From NCBI RefSeq assembly GCF_016755875.1, contig NZ_BNED01000005.1, forward strand, positions 7,143,501 to 7,207,500: 64,000 bases of DNA. Direction: 5' to 3'. A program made the position numbers and the translations under genes. This document shows, piece by piece, positions 1 to 7,797 of this stretch. Position 1 is the stretch's first letter, and each line of letters starts with the position of its first letter. Below the pieces are notes generated by a model. The model was not told the DNA's origin, did not search any database, and worked only from the letters and a program-made list of their open reading frames with translations. The DNA is from Streptomyces spororaveus. Lineage in GTDB: Bacteria; Actinomycetota; Actinomycetes; Streptomycetales; Streptomycetaceae.

Positions 1-1056
1 GTGGCCGCCCTCGACGCCGAGGGCCAGAGCGGGGCGCGCGTCGAGCGGGCCGCGCAGGTCGAGGAGCCGCACGACGATGTCGTCGCGCTGGAAGACGGTG
101 CTGCCCTCGATGGGGCTCGTCGGATCGTCCACGGCCGCCTCGTCCTGCCCGGCGAGCAGCCGGGCGAGCGCCATGCCGCACCCGTCCTTCGCGGGGTAGA
201 ACAGGGCGTGCCGCGTGACGTCCGCGGACTCGCGGCCGCCGGCCGCCACATGGTGCACCGCCGGGAGCGCCGCACGGGTGAAGAACACCCGGGCCGATCC
301 GGGGTCGCTGAGATCCCGGTCCTGCTCCAGGTACGGGTTGATGGCCTCCTCCAGCGCCTGCACCTCCGGCTGCTGGGCCACATGGCGCAGGGCCGCGAGG
401 AGGTCGCCCTCGACCTCGACCGCCCGCACGACACGGTTGCCGTGCATGAAGAGCGAGGTGCGGCGCAGCCGGGTGTTCTCGTCGACCTGGGCCTGCGGGG
501 ACGTGTAACCGGCCAGGAGTTCCGCCACCACCGGCTCGCTGCCGGGTTTCACGGTGAAGGTGAGCGCGTGGCGGACCACGCCGTCACCGCGCCGCGGAGC
601 GACCTGGAGGCTGCCCGGGGCCCGGTCCGCGGCGCCCGGCGAGGCGGTGGCGGAGGCGGCGACGGAGCCGGCGGAGGGCGGGCCGGTGAGGGAGGGTGAG
701 CCGTGGCCCGGTCCCTTGCCGGTCTCCCGCAGCACGCTGAAGCGCAGCGAGCGGGTGTCCCGTACGCAGCCGTGGAGCGGCTGCACCGACGCGACGTGTT
801 CCTCGCTGTTGACCCAGGCCAAGAACCGCGGTGCGCTCTCCCACTCGCTGGTGATGAGCCACTGCGACGGATTCTCGATCGACTGGCACAACTCGTCGCT
901 GATGTGTCCGGGGACGGAGGACACCTGTTCGCGGAGATGTTCGTACACCTCCAGGAACTGATTCTGCGCACCGTCGTACAGATCCAGCAGCAGCACGACC
1001 CGAAGCCTCGAGCCGTCGAAGGCGGACTGGGATATCCGTTCCGACAAGGTTGTCAT
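1..1056 (-). CDS. WhiE ORFI-like protein (SchA/CurD domain), 3' end outside window
   Basis: The reading frame starts at ATG 1056 (first residues MTTLSERISQSAFDGSRL) and stays open for 352 codons to the window edge, so the C-terminus is missing. The first ~115 residues match the SchA/CurD family: an antibiotic-monooxygenase-like fold with conserved stretches such as SIENPSQWLITSEWES and VRDTRSLRF. After a Pro/Ala/Ser-rich linker (about residues 120-150) a second similar domain follows. Family members are accessory proteins of aromatic type II polyketide (spore pigment) clusters. The gene is divergent from a PHBH-type hydroxylase, as S. coelicolor whiE ORFI is from ORFVIII, so the rest of a whiE cluster should lie just left of the window. 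Exact biochemical role is not settled; family assignment is firm. Confidence 0.85.
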   Translation of the reverse strand, partial: MTTLSERISQSAFDGSRLRVVLLLDLYDGAQNQFLEVYEHLREQVSSVPGHISDELCQSIENPSQWLITSEWESAPRFLAWVNSEEHVASVQPLHGCVRDTRSLRFSVLRETGKGPGHGSPSLTGPPSAGSVAASATASPGAADRAPGSLQVAPRRGDGVVRHALTFTVKPGSEPVVAELLAGYTSPQAQVDENTRLRRTSLFMHGNRVVRAVEVEGDLLAALRHVAQQPEVQALEEAINPYLEQDRDLSDPGSARVFFTRAALPAVHHVAAGGRESADVTRHALFYPAKDGCGMALARLLAGQDEAAVDDPTSPIEGSTVFQRDDIVVRLLDLRGPLDARPALALGVEGGH

Positions 1057-1202
1057 CGTTCACACTCCTTCGAGACCACACGGTCGCCACGGGCGGCGCC
1101 ACCCGAACCGATCGTTGTCCCGTAATCCCTGCGGCGCGAGAGGAGAGAACCAAGCGGGTGAACGGGCGAGGGAACCGGCCTCGTACAGGGCATGGAAGAG
1201 CC
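1057..1202. promoter_or_regulatory. Divergent promoter region of the whiE-like genes
   Basis: This 146-bp gap separates two divergently read genes. In S. coelicolor the equivalent gap holds two developmental promoters, one of them sigma-F dependent. I can place the ribosome-binding site of the right-hand gene (GGAAGAG, 1194-1200) but cannot assign -10/-35 elements with confidence. Confidence 0.5.
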
Positions 1203-2894
1203 ATGAAGGAAAACGTCGACCACCACGTCCCGGTCCTCATCGTGGGCGGCTCGCTGGTGGGTCTGTGCACCTCGCTCTTCCTCGGCCGGCACGGCATCGA
1301 ACACATGCTGGTCGAGAAGCACGCGGGTACCTCGATGCACCCACGCGGACGCGGTATCAACGTACGGACGATGGAGCTGTTCCGGGTCGCCCGTGTCGAG
1401 GACCGGATCCGTGAGGCCGCCTCGGTCCTGGCGGACAACCACGGCATCCTGCAGGGTGGCTCGCTGACCGGTGACGACCAGGAGTGGCTCTTCGAGGAGA
1501 TCGACCCGGGCGGCGCGCTCGCGCGCTTCAGTCCGGCGGCCTGGTGTCTGTGCAGCCAGAACGACATCGAGCCGGTCCTGATGTCCGTTACCCCCACGCT
1601 GGGGGCCGACCTGCGGTTCTCCACCGAACTCCTCTCCTTCGACCAGGATCCGGGCGGGGTCACCGCGATCGTGAAGAACCGGGAGACCGGCGAACACAGC
1701 ACGGTGCGGGCGGACTACCTCGTCGCCGCCGACGGGCCGCGCAGCCCCGTGCGGGAGGCGCTCCGGATCGGCCAGAGCGGCTCCGGGGACCTGTTCCACA
1801 ACGTGAGCATCACCTTCCGGTCGCGGATGCTGGCCCATGTGGTCGGCGACCGGCGTTTCATCGTGTGCTACCTGACCAAGCCCGACGCCGACGGGGCCCT
1901 GCTGCCGGTCGACAACGGCGAGCGGTGGGTCTTCCACGCGCCCTGGCACCCGGATCGGGGGGAGACCCTGGAGGACTTCACCGACGAGCGCTGCGTGGAG
2001 CACATCCGCCGGGCCGTCGGCTCCCCCGACCTGGACGTCGAGGTCACCGGGAAGGCCCCGTGGCACGCCGCCGAGCGGGTCGCCGAGCGGTATGCGGTCG
2101 GCCGGGTCTTCCTGGCCGGTGACTCCGCCCACGAGATGTCCCCCACCGGGGCGTTCGGCTCGAACACCGGCATCCAGGACGCGCACAACATCGCCTGGAA
2201 GCTCGCCGCGGTGCTGAACGGTTCGGCCGGGCCGGGGCTGCTGCAGACCTACGAGGCCGAGCGGCTGCCGGTGGCCCGCGCGACGAGCGAGCGCGCCTCG
2301 GCGCGTTCGGCCGAGCACAGCCACCCGGGATACGAGCCCGACCCCGAGCCCATGTCCGCCGCCGGGGCCGCGCCCGGGGCCGAGCCCGACCCGGCCCCGC
2401 CCGGTGGCGCCGGCCGGCAGGGCGGGGTCCTCTCCGTGGCCATGGGCTACCGCTACAACCGGGGCGCGGTCCTGGGAGCCGACCCGGACCGACCCGTCGT
2501 ACCCGAACGGATGCGGCTCTGCGGCGATCCGGGCAGCCGCGCACCGCACATGTGGCTCTGCGGTCCGGGGGATCCGGAACCGAAGTCCACGGTGGACCTC
2601 TACGAGCGCTCTTTCGTCCTGCTGTGTTCCGAGGACGCGCCGTGGCGTGCCGCGGGGCGGTCCGTCGCCGAGCAGCTGGGCCTGCCGCTGGACGTGTACG
2701 CGATCGGCACGGGGCCGGAGGCGGACCTGATCCCGGCGAACGGCGGTGACTGGACCGAGGTGCACGGCACGACCCCGGAGGGTGCGGTCCTCGTCCGCCC
2801 GGACGGGTTCGTGGCCTGGCGCTCGCCGCAGGCGGTGGCGGATCCGGAAGCGGTCCTCCACGAGGTCCTGACCACGCTGCTGGACCGGTCCTGA
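1203..2894 (+). CDS. FAD-dependent aromatic polyketide hydroxylase (WhiE ORFVIII-like)
   Basis: A 563-residue class A flavin monooxygenase of the PHBH fold. Near the N-terminus VLIVGGSLVG forms the Rossmann FAD motif. YLVAADGPRSPVRE is the DG motif contacting FAD and NAD(P)H. RVFLAGDSAHEMSPTGAFG is the GD motif binding the ribityl chain. The C-terminal third is the thioredoxin-like domain seen in aklavinone/tetracenomycin hydroxylases. ATG 1203 has GGAAGAG just upstream; a longer in-frame start at 1050 would run into the promoter region. The enzyme should hydroxylate the spore-pigment polyketide late in aerial hypha development. A strong terminator follows. Confidence 0.88.
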   Translation: MKENVDHHVPVLIVGGSLVGLCTSLFLGRHGIEHMLVEKHAGTSMHPRGRGINVRTMELFRVARVEDRIREAASVLADNHGILQGGSLTGDDQEWLFEEIDPGGALARFSPAAWCLCSQNDIEPVLMSVTPTLGADLRFSTELLSFDQDPGGVTAIVKNRETGEHSTVRADYLVAADGPRSPVREALRIGQSGSGDLFHNVSITFRSRMLAHVVGDRRFIVCYLTKPDADGALLPVDNGERWVFHAPWHPDRGETLEDFTDERCVEHIRRAVGSPDLDVEVTGKAPWHAAERVAERYAVGRVFLAGDSAHEMSPTGAFGSNTGIQDAHNIAWKLAAVLNGSAGPGLLQTYEAERLPVARATSERASARSAEHSHPGYEPDPEPMSAAGAAPGAEPDPAPPGGAGRQGGVLSVAMGYRYNRGAVLGADPDRPVVPERMRLCGDPGSRAPHMWLCGPGDPEPKSTVDLYERSFVLLCSEDAPWRAAGRSVAEQLGLPLDVYAIGTGPEADLIPANGGDWTEVHGTTPEGAVLVRPDGFVAWRSPQAVADPEAVLHEVLTTLLDRS

Positions 2895-2937
2895 GCCGAC
2901 CGGTCCCGTCGTCGCCGTTCCGCCTGCCGCGGGCACG

Positions 2938-2979
2938 AAGGGCGCCGTCCGGTGGAGCGATCCACGGGACGGCGCCCTT
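2938..2979. terminator. Bidirectional terminator hairpin
   Basis: Perfect 13-bp arms AAGGGCGCCGTCC / GGACGGCGCCCTT enclose a second inner stem (GTGGA/TCCAC, loop GCGA). It lies between the convergent ends of the hydroxylase gene and the lipoprotein operon, so it can serve both strands. Confidence 0.85.
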
Positions 2980-3036
2980 CACCTGGCGACGACGGCGGAC
3001 CGGGTCATCCCGTCACCGGGTCATCGCGTCACCGGG

Positions 3037-3579
3037 TCATCGTGCCGTTTTCGAGCCGAGGCCCCCGGGAGTCCTCGGCACCCAGTCGAGGGTCGCCGAG
3101 GCCTGCTTCGGATCCGGCTCGCGCATGGTCACGCGCCAGCCGTCCTCCCCGGTGCGTCCGGTGAGGCGGACCACGAACGACTTGGTCTGGCCCGTGTCGT
3201 GGAAGTACACGACGACGAGCTGCCGCACGGACCCCTCGTCGTAGAACTCCGCGGTCACCTTCCCCTTGGCGCCCTCGTGGAAGGCCCGGATCCAGTTCCG
3301 GGCGGTCCGCTCCACGTCCCCCTTCGCGTCGTCGGGGTCGGCGGCGAGGGCCTCCACCCCGTCGGTCTTGCCGTCGGCGAGCCGCCAGATCAGCTGCTGG
3401 GTGATCCGGAGGGACGCGGAGGTGGGGTACCCGACCACGCCGAGCGGCTCGTGGTTCGCGTAGTCGGTCGCGTACCGCAGCTCCTCCTCGTCGGCGGCGC
3501 ACGCGGTGAGAGTGCCCCAGGCCAGCACCGACACCAGGCCGGCGCGTACGAGGAGGGCGGCCCTCGGGCGGGCGCTCAT
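3037..3579 (-). CDS. Secreted lipoprotein of unknown function (tandem paralogue 2)
   Basis: A 180-residue protein with a basic N-terminus, hydrophobic stretch and lipobox LTAC (about residues 24-27), so it is probably a lipid-anchored extracytoplasmic protein. The mature part shares blocks with the upstream gene product: YATDYANHEPLGVVGYPTS here against YTGDYSSHQPLSVVGYPST there, then KGKVTAEFYDEGS and an HDTGQTK/HETGQIK block. Its ATG overlaps the stop of the upstream gene by 4 bp (ATGA), implying translational coupling. I do not recognise a named family; a role at the cell surface is inference. Confidence 0.75.
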   Translation of the reverse strand: MSARPRAALLVRAGLVSVLAWGTLTACAADEEELRYATDYANHEPLGVVGYPTSASLRITQQLIWRLADGKTDGVEALAADPDDAKGDVERTARNWIRAFHEGAKGKVTAEFYDEGSVRQLVVVYFHDTGQTKSFVVRLTGRTGEDGWRVTMREPDPKQASATLDWVPRTPGGLGSKTAR

Positions 3580-4106
3580 CGCACGACCTTCGAACCGAGC
3601 TCGCCCGGCGTCTTCGGTATCCAGGGCTCCACGGCGGTGGCTTCGGCGGGGCCCGGCTCGGCCATCCCCACCCGCCAGACCTCCTTGCCGTCCAGCATCA
3701 CGGCCCGGACGTAGAGCTCCTTGATCTGGCCGGTTTCATGCAGGTAGAGCACGACGGTCTGCCGGTACGACCCCTCGTCGTAGAACTCCGCGGTGACCTT
3801 CCCGCCGGCGCCCTTGCGGAACGCGGCGACCCAGTTCTCGGCGGTCTTCTCGGGGATGTCCTCGCCCTGTTTGTCGGACACCAGTGACGCCAGCCTGTCG
3901 ACGTCGCCGTCGGCGATCCGCCACACCACCTCCTGGGCGATGCCCAGCGATCCGGTGGAGGGGTACCCGACGACGGAGAGCGGCTGGTGGCTGCTGTAGT
4001 CCCCGGTGTAGTTCATGCCTTCGGTGTCTTGCTCCGCCGAGCAGGCGGTCAGCGAGCAGAGTGCCAGGGCGCAGACGAGTGCGGCGCGCGGGACCGGTAC
4101 AGCCAT
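3576..4106 (-). CDS. Secreted lipoprotein of unknown function (tandem paralogue 1)
   Basis: A 176-residue protein starting at ATG 4106 behind GAGGAAG. The signal peptide ends in the lipobox LTAC (about residue 21). The rest parallels the downstream paralogue: a SVVGYPSTGSLGIAQEVVWR segment, a GGKVTAEFYDEGSYRQTVV segment and a LGSK near the C-terminus in both. The pair looks like a recent tandem duplication within one operon. Length and the lack of cysteines after the lipobox suggest one small beta-rich domain. No function is assigned. Confidence 0.77.
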   Translation of the reverse strand: MAVPVPRAALVCALALCSLTACSAEQDTEGMNYTGDYSSHQPLSVVGYPSTGSLGIAQEVVWRIADGDVDRLASLVSDKQGEDIPEKTAENWVAAFRKGAGGKVTAEFYDEGSYRQTVVLYLHETGQIKELYVRAVMLDGKEVWRVGMAEPGPAEATAVEPWIPKTPGELGSKVVR

Positions 4107-4329
4107 ACTTCCTCGGTCTTCCGGTGGTCATCGAGCGATCTCGATGCAGGGAGCTGCAACGTACTGCTCTGACCGGGCAGTTTGATCCGGTAAACGGACA
4201 AGCCGGACACAACTCGCGCCTCAGTGATGCAATTCACTCAATGGCCGGATTTCGCCCCCGTGCGTCTCGCCCCGCCATCCGGAATGCGGACAACTCCGCG
4301 CGCCACCGGGCGTCGCCGTCTACTCTGGC

Positions 4330-4534
4330 CGGGCAGCTGGTTCGCCCCGTCCGCCAGGCGGGATGCGTCGTAAGAGGGAACCCGGTGGGAATCCGGGACT
4401 GCCCCGCAGCGGTGAGCGGGAACGACCGCCGTCATACGCACTGGGCCCGGCCGGGTCTGGGAAGCGACGGCCAGTAGGAGTCTCGTACGGCATCCGTACG
4501 ACGGGACGCGCCCGCGAGTCCGAAGACCTGCCCG
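4330..4534 (+). ncRNA. Cobalamin (adenosylcobalamin-class) riboswitch of metE
   Basis: The hallmarks of a B12 riboswitch are in order. The closing stem is CGGGCAG (4330-4336) with CTGCCCG (4528-4534). The core is GGGAACCCGGTGGGAATC then CCGGGACTGCCCCGCAGCGG at 4376-4412. The B12 box is AGTCCGAAGACCTGCC at 4517-4532. It lies in the metE 5' leader about 200 nt before the start codon. B12-bound aptamers normally repress metE when the B12-dependent methionine synthase can work. A hairpin directly after the aptamer is the likely expression platform. Confidence 0.93.
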
Positions 4535-4538
4535 TTGC

Positions 4539-4562
4539 CCGTGCGCGGCCGATCGCGCACGG
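4539..4562 (+). promoter_or_regulatory. Hairpin just downstream of the B12 aptamer
   Basis: Perfect 9-bp arms CCGTGCGCG / CGCGCACGG with a 6-nt loop begin 5 nt after the aptamer's closing stem. There is no U-tract, so it could be a non-canonical terminator or a structural spacer. The placement fits the riboswitch's expression platform. Confidence 0.5.
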
Positions 4563-4729
4563 AAATCCCGGTGACCTCGTGGGCGGGTCGGCGACACATC
4601 AGGCGGACGACCGCGAGCACGTGCAGCCGCACGCGCCCGTACCCGGTCGGGATCCGCCCGGTTCGTCATCCCTTCGCGCCCTCGGCCCCTCACCGGGTCC
4701 ACAGGAGAACGCTCGCGAAGGAGAGTTCC

Positions 4730-7045
4730 GTGACCAGCACGACCCCCGCCGCCGGCCGGCCCACCGTGGCCACCGTGTACGGCTACCCCCGCCAGGGCCA
4801 GAACCGCGAACTGAAGAAGGCCGTCGAGGGCTACTGGAAGGGCCGCCGCACCGCCGACGCCCTCCGGGAAACCGCCCGCGACCTGCGCCGGACCAACTGG
4901 CAGCAGCTGGCCGACGCCGGTATCACCGAGGTGCCGACCGGTGACTTCTCGTACTACGACCATGTGCTGGACACCAGCGTGATGGTCGGCGCCGTCCCCG
5001 AGCGGCACCGCGCCGCCGTCGCGGCCGACCCCCTCGACGGGTACTTCGCGATGGCCCGCGGCACCCAGGACGTGGCGCCGCTGGAGATGACCAAGTGGTT
5101 CGACACCAACTACCACTACCTGGTGCCGGAACTCGGCCCGGACACGGTCTTCACCGCCGACTCGACCCGGCAGGTCGCCGAGCTGACGGAGGCACTCCGG
5201 CTGGGGCACACCGCCCGCCCGGTCCTGGTCGGGCCCGTCACCTACCTGCTGCTGGCCAAGCCCGCCCCGGGCGTGGCCGCCGGCTTCCACCCGCTGGCGC
5301 TGCTCGACCGGCTGCTGCCCGTCTACGCCCGGGTCCTGGCCGACCTGCGCGCAGCCGGAGCCGAGTGGGTGCAACTGGACGAGCCCGCCCTGGTACAGGA
5401 CCGGACCCCGGCCGAGCTGAGCGCCACCGCCCGCGCGTACCGGGAGCTCGGCGGATCGGGCGACCGCCCCAAGTTGCTCGTCGCCTCCTACTTCGACCGG
5501 CTCGGCGAGGCCCTGCCCGTCCTGGCCAAGGCGCCCGTCGACGGGCTCGCCCTGGACTTCACCGGGGCCGCGGCCGCACACCTCGCCGACCTCGCCGCCG
5601 TCGGGGGCCTGCCCGGCAAGCGCCTGGTCGCCGGTGTCGTGAGCGGCCGCAACATCTGGATCAACGACCACGAGAAGTCCCTCACCACCCTCGGCACCCT
5701 CCTGGGACTCGCCGACCAGGTGGACGTGGCCGCCTCCTGCTCCCTGCTCCACGTTCCGCTGGACGCCACCGCCGAACGGGACATCGACCCGCAGGTCCGG
5801 CGCTGGCTCGCCTTCGCCCGTCAGAAGACCGCGGAGGTCGCCACGCTCGCCCGGGGCCTGGCCCGGGGCACGGACGCCATCGCCGCCGAACTCGCCGCCA
5901 ACCGGGCCGACCTGGCCTCCCGCGCCGGATCCGCCCTCACCCACGACCCCGCGGTCCGGGCCCGCACCGCCGCCGTCACCGACGCGGACGGGCGTCGCCC
6001 CCAGCCGTACGCCGAGCGGACCGCCGCCCAGCGGGCGCACCTGGGCCTCCCGGCGCTGCCGACGACCACGATCGGATCGTTCCCGCAGACCGACGAACTG
6101 CGCACGGCCCGCGCCGACCTGCGCGCCGGACGCATCGACACCGCCGGCTACGAGGACCGCATCCGGGCCGAGATCCGGGAGGTCCTGGCCTTCCAGGAGA
6201 AGGCCGGCATTGATGTCCTGGTGCACGGCGAGCCCGAACGCAACGACATGGTCCAGTACTTCGCGGAGCGGCTCACCGGCTACCTGGCCACCCAGCACGG
6301 CTGGGTCCAGTCCTACGGCACCCGCTACGTCCGGCCCCCGGTCCTGGCCGGCGACATCTCCCGTCCCGACCCGATGACCGTGCGCTGGACCACGTACGCG
6401 CAGTCGCAGACGTCCAGGCCGGTCAAGGGCATGCTGACCGGCCCGGTCACCATGCTGGCCTGGTCCTTCGTCCGCGACGACCAGCCCCTCGCCGACACCG
6501 CCCGCCAGGTGGCGCTCGCCCTGCGCGACGAGGTGGGCGACCTGGAGGCGGCCGGCACCCCGGTCATCCAGGTCGACGAACCCGCCCTGCGCGAAACGCT
6601 CCCGCTGCGGGCCGCCGACCACGCCGCCTACCTCGCCTGGGCCACCGAGTCCTTCCGTCTGACCACCGGCGGAGTCCGCCCGGACACCCAGATCCACACC
6701 CACATGTGCTACGCCGAGTTCGGCGACATCGTGGAGGCCATCGAGGACCTCGACGCCGACGTCATCAGCCTGGAGGCCGCCCGTTCCCACATGCAGGTCG
6801 CCGGTGAACTCTCGGGCGCCGGCTACCCGCGTGAGGTCGGCCCCGGCGTCTGGGACATCCACTCGCCGCGGATCCCCTCCGTGGCCGAGGCGGCCGCGCT
6901 GCTGCGCAAGGGGCTGGCGGCCATCCCGGCCGAGCGGCTGTGGGTCAACCCCGACTGCGGCCTCAAGACCCGGGGCTGGCAGGAGACCAGGGCCTCCCTG
7001 GAGAACCTGGTCGAGGCGGCCCGCCAGGTCCGCGCCGAGGTCTAG
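4730..7045 (+). CDS. metE: Cobalamin-independent methionine synthase
   Basis: A 771-residue MetE, the usual full length, which transfers the methyl group of 5-methyltetrahydropteroyl-polyglutamate to homocysteine in the cytoplasm. The N-terminal half begins VYGYPRQGQNRELKKAVE, the conserved entry of the first barrel. The C-terminal half carries TTTIGSFPQT and the zinc ligands His658 and Cys660 (IHTHMCYAEF) and Cys743 (NPDCGLKTRGW). GTG 4730 is chosen because AAGGAGAG sits 5 nt upstream and the next residues are family-like; upstream in-frame codons fall inside the leader. The B12 riboswitch implies repression by cobalamin. The stop overlaps the convergent tetR gene through a CTAG palindrome. 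Confidence 0.96.
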   Translation: MTSTTPAAGRPTVATVYGYPRQGQNRELKKAVEGYWKGRRTADALRETARDLRRTNWQQLADAGITEVPTGDFSYYDHVLDTSVMVGAVPERHRAAVAADPLDGYFAMARGTQDVAPLEMTKWFDTNYHYLVPELGPDTVFTADSTRQVAELTEALRLGHTARPVLVGPVTYLLLAKPAPGVAAGFHPLALLDRLLPVYARVLADLRAAGAEWVQLDEPALVQDRTPAELSATARAYRELGGSGDRPKLLVASYFDRLGEALPVLAKAPVDGLALDFTGAAAAHLADLAAVGGLPGKRLVAGVVSGRNIWINDHEKSLTTLGTLLGLADQVDVAASCSLLHVPLDATAERDIDPQVRRWLAFARQKTAEVATLARGLARGTDAIAAELAANRADLASRAGSALTHDPAVRARTAAVTDADGRRPQPYAERTAAQRAHLGLPALPTTTIGSFPQTDELRTARADLRAGRIDTAGYEDRIRAEIREVLAFQEKAGIDVLVHGEPERNDMVQYFAERLTGYLATQHGWVQSYGTRYVRPPVLAGDISRPDPMTVRWTTYAQSQTSRPVKGMLTGPVTMLAWSFVRDDQPLADTARQVALALRDEVGDLEAAGTPVIQVDEPALRETLPLRAADHAAYLAWATESFRLTTGGVRPDTQIHTHMCYAEFGDIVEAIEDLDADVISLEAARSHMQVAGELSGAGYPREVGPGVWDIHSPRIPSVAEAAALLRKGLAAIPAERLWVNPDCGLKTRGWQETRASLENLVEAARQVRAEV

Positions 7046-7659
7046 GGGGTGTCCTCGGGTGCGTGGCCGTCTCCGACGAGGCCCGCGACATGGTCGGTGA
7101 TCATGTCGAGGATGTCCGCCGAGATCTCGGCGTCGCCGAGGACGAGGTGGTTCAGCGTCAGCCCGTCGGTCATGGCGGCCAGATAGCGGGCCAGTACGCC
7201 CACGGGCACGCGGAGCTCGAAGGCCATGTGGTGCCGTAGCTGCTCGATCAGTTCGGTGTAGGTGTCGCAGTAGCGCTCGTACTGCCGCCGCGCCAGGTGC
7301 TCGAAGCCGGGCCTGCGCAGGGCGTACTGGGTGAGTTCGTAGGTGAGCATGTGTTCGCCCGGGTGGGCGGACACATGGTCCCAGTACGCCTGGAAGCCCG
7401 CCCGGACGGTCTCCCGGAGGGTGGCCTTCGGCTGGATCGCCTCCCGTACCAGCGTGACGCTGTGGTCGGTGATCGCCGCGATGACGGATTCGAGCAGGGC
7501 CTGCTTGGAGTCGAAGCAGTAGTGGAAGACGCTCAGGGACACGCCCGCTTCGGCGGCGATCGACCTGGTCGTCGTCCCGGCGACGCCGTCGCGGGTCATC
7601 GCGCGGATCGCGGCCTCGGTCAGCTGCCGGCGCCGGTCGGCCGAGGGCATCCGTGCCAT
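7042..7659 (-). CDS. TetR-family transcriptional regulator (BetI-like)
   Basis: A 205-residue regulator. Residues ~10-55 form the TetR helix-turn-helix (AIRAMTRDGVAGTTTRSIAA, then AGVSLSVFHYCFDSKQAL). The C-terminal helical domain would bind a ligand or form the dimer. ATG 7659 has AAAGGAAC upstream. It converges with metE; the two stops share one CTAG (7042-7045), so there is no room for a terminator between them. The next gene upstream, the secreted hydrolase, has its own terminator, so this regulator is probably transcribed alone. No ligand or target can be read from the sequence. Confidence 0.85.
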   Translation of the reverse strand: MARMPSADRRRQLTEAAIRAMTRDGVAGTTTRSIAAEAGVSLSVFHYCFDSKQALLESVIAAITDHSVTLVREAIQPKATLRETVRAGFQAYWDHVSAHPGEHMLTYELTQYALRRPGFEHLARRQYERYCDTYTELIEQLRHHMAFELRVPVGVLARYLAAMTDGLTLNHLVLGDAEISADILDMITDHVAGLVGDGHAPEDTP

Positions 7660-7733
7660 GGGCGTTCCTTTCGGTTCGTGCTGCGGTGCGTGGTGCGTGG
7701 CGCGCGGTGCAGGGCCGGGGGAGGGGCGAAGGC

Positions 7734-7775
7734 GGCCGGGGCCGGCCGGATCGGCAGATCCGGCCGGCCCCGGCC
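7734..7775 (-). terminator. Rho-independent terminator of the secreted hydrolase gene
   Basis: A perfect 19-bp inverted repeat (GGCCGGGGCCGGCCGGATC and its complement) with loop GGCA, starting about 22 bp past the stop codon at 7798. Confidence 0.85.
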
Positions 7776-7797
7776 CCTGGACTCGCTTTCGGCGGGA

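Noticed and set aside
1..699. 232-codon plus-strand frame at the left edge
   Set aside because: Antisense of the SchA/CurD gene, whose protein motifs are unmistakable.
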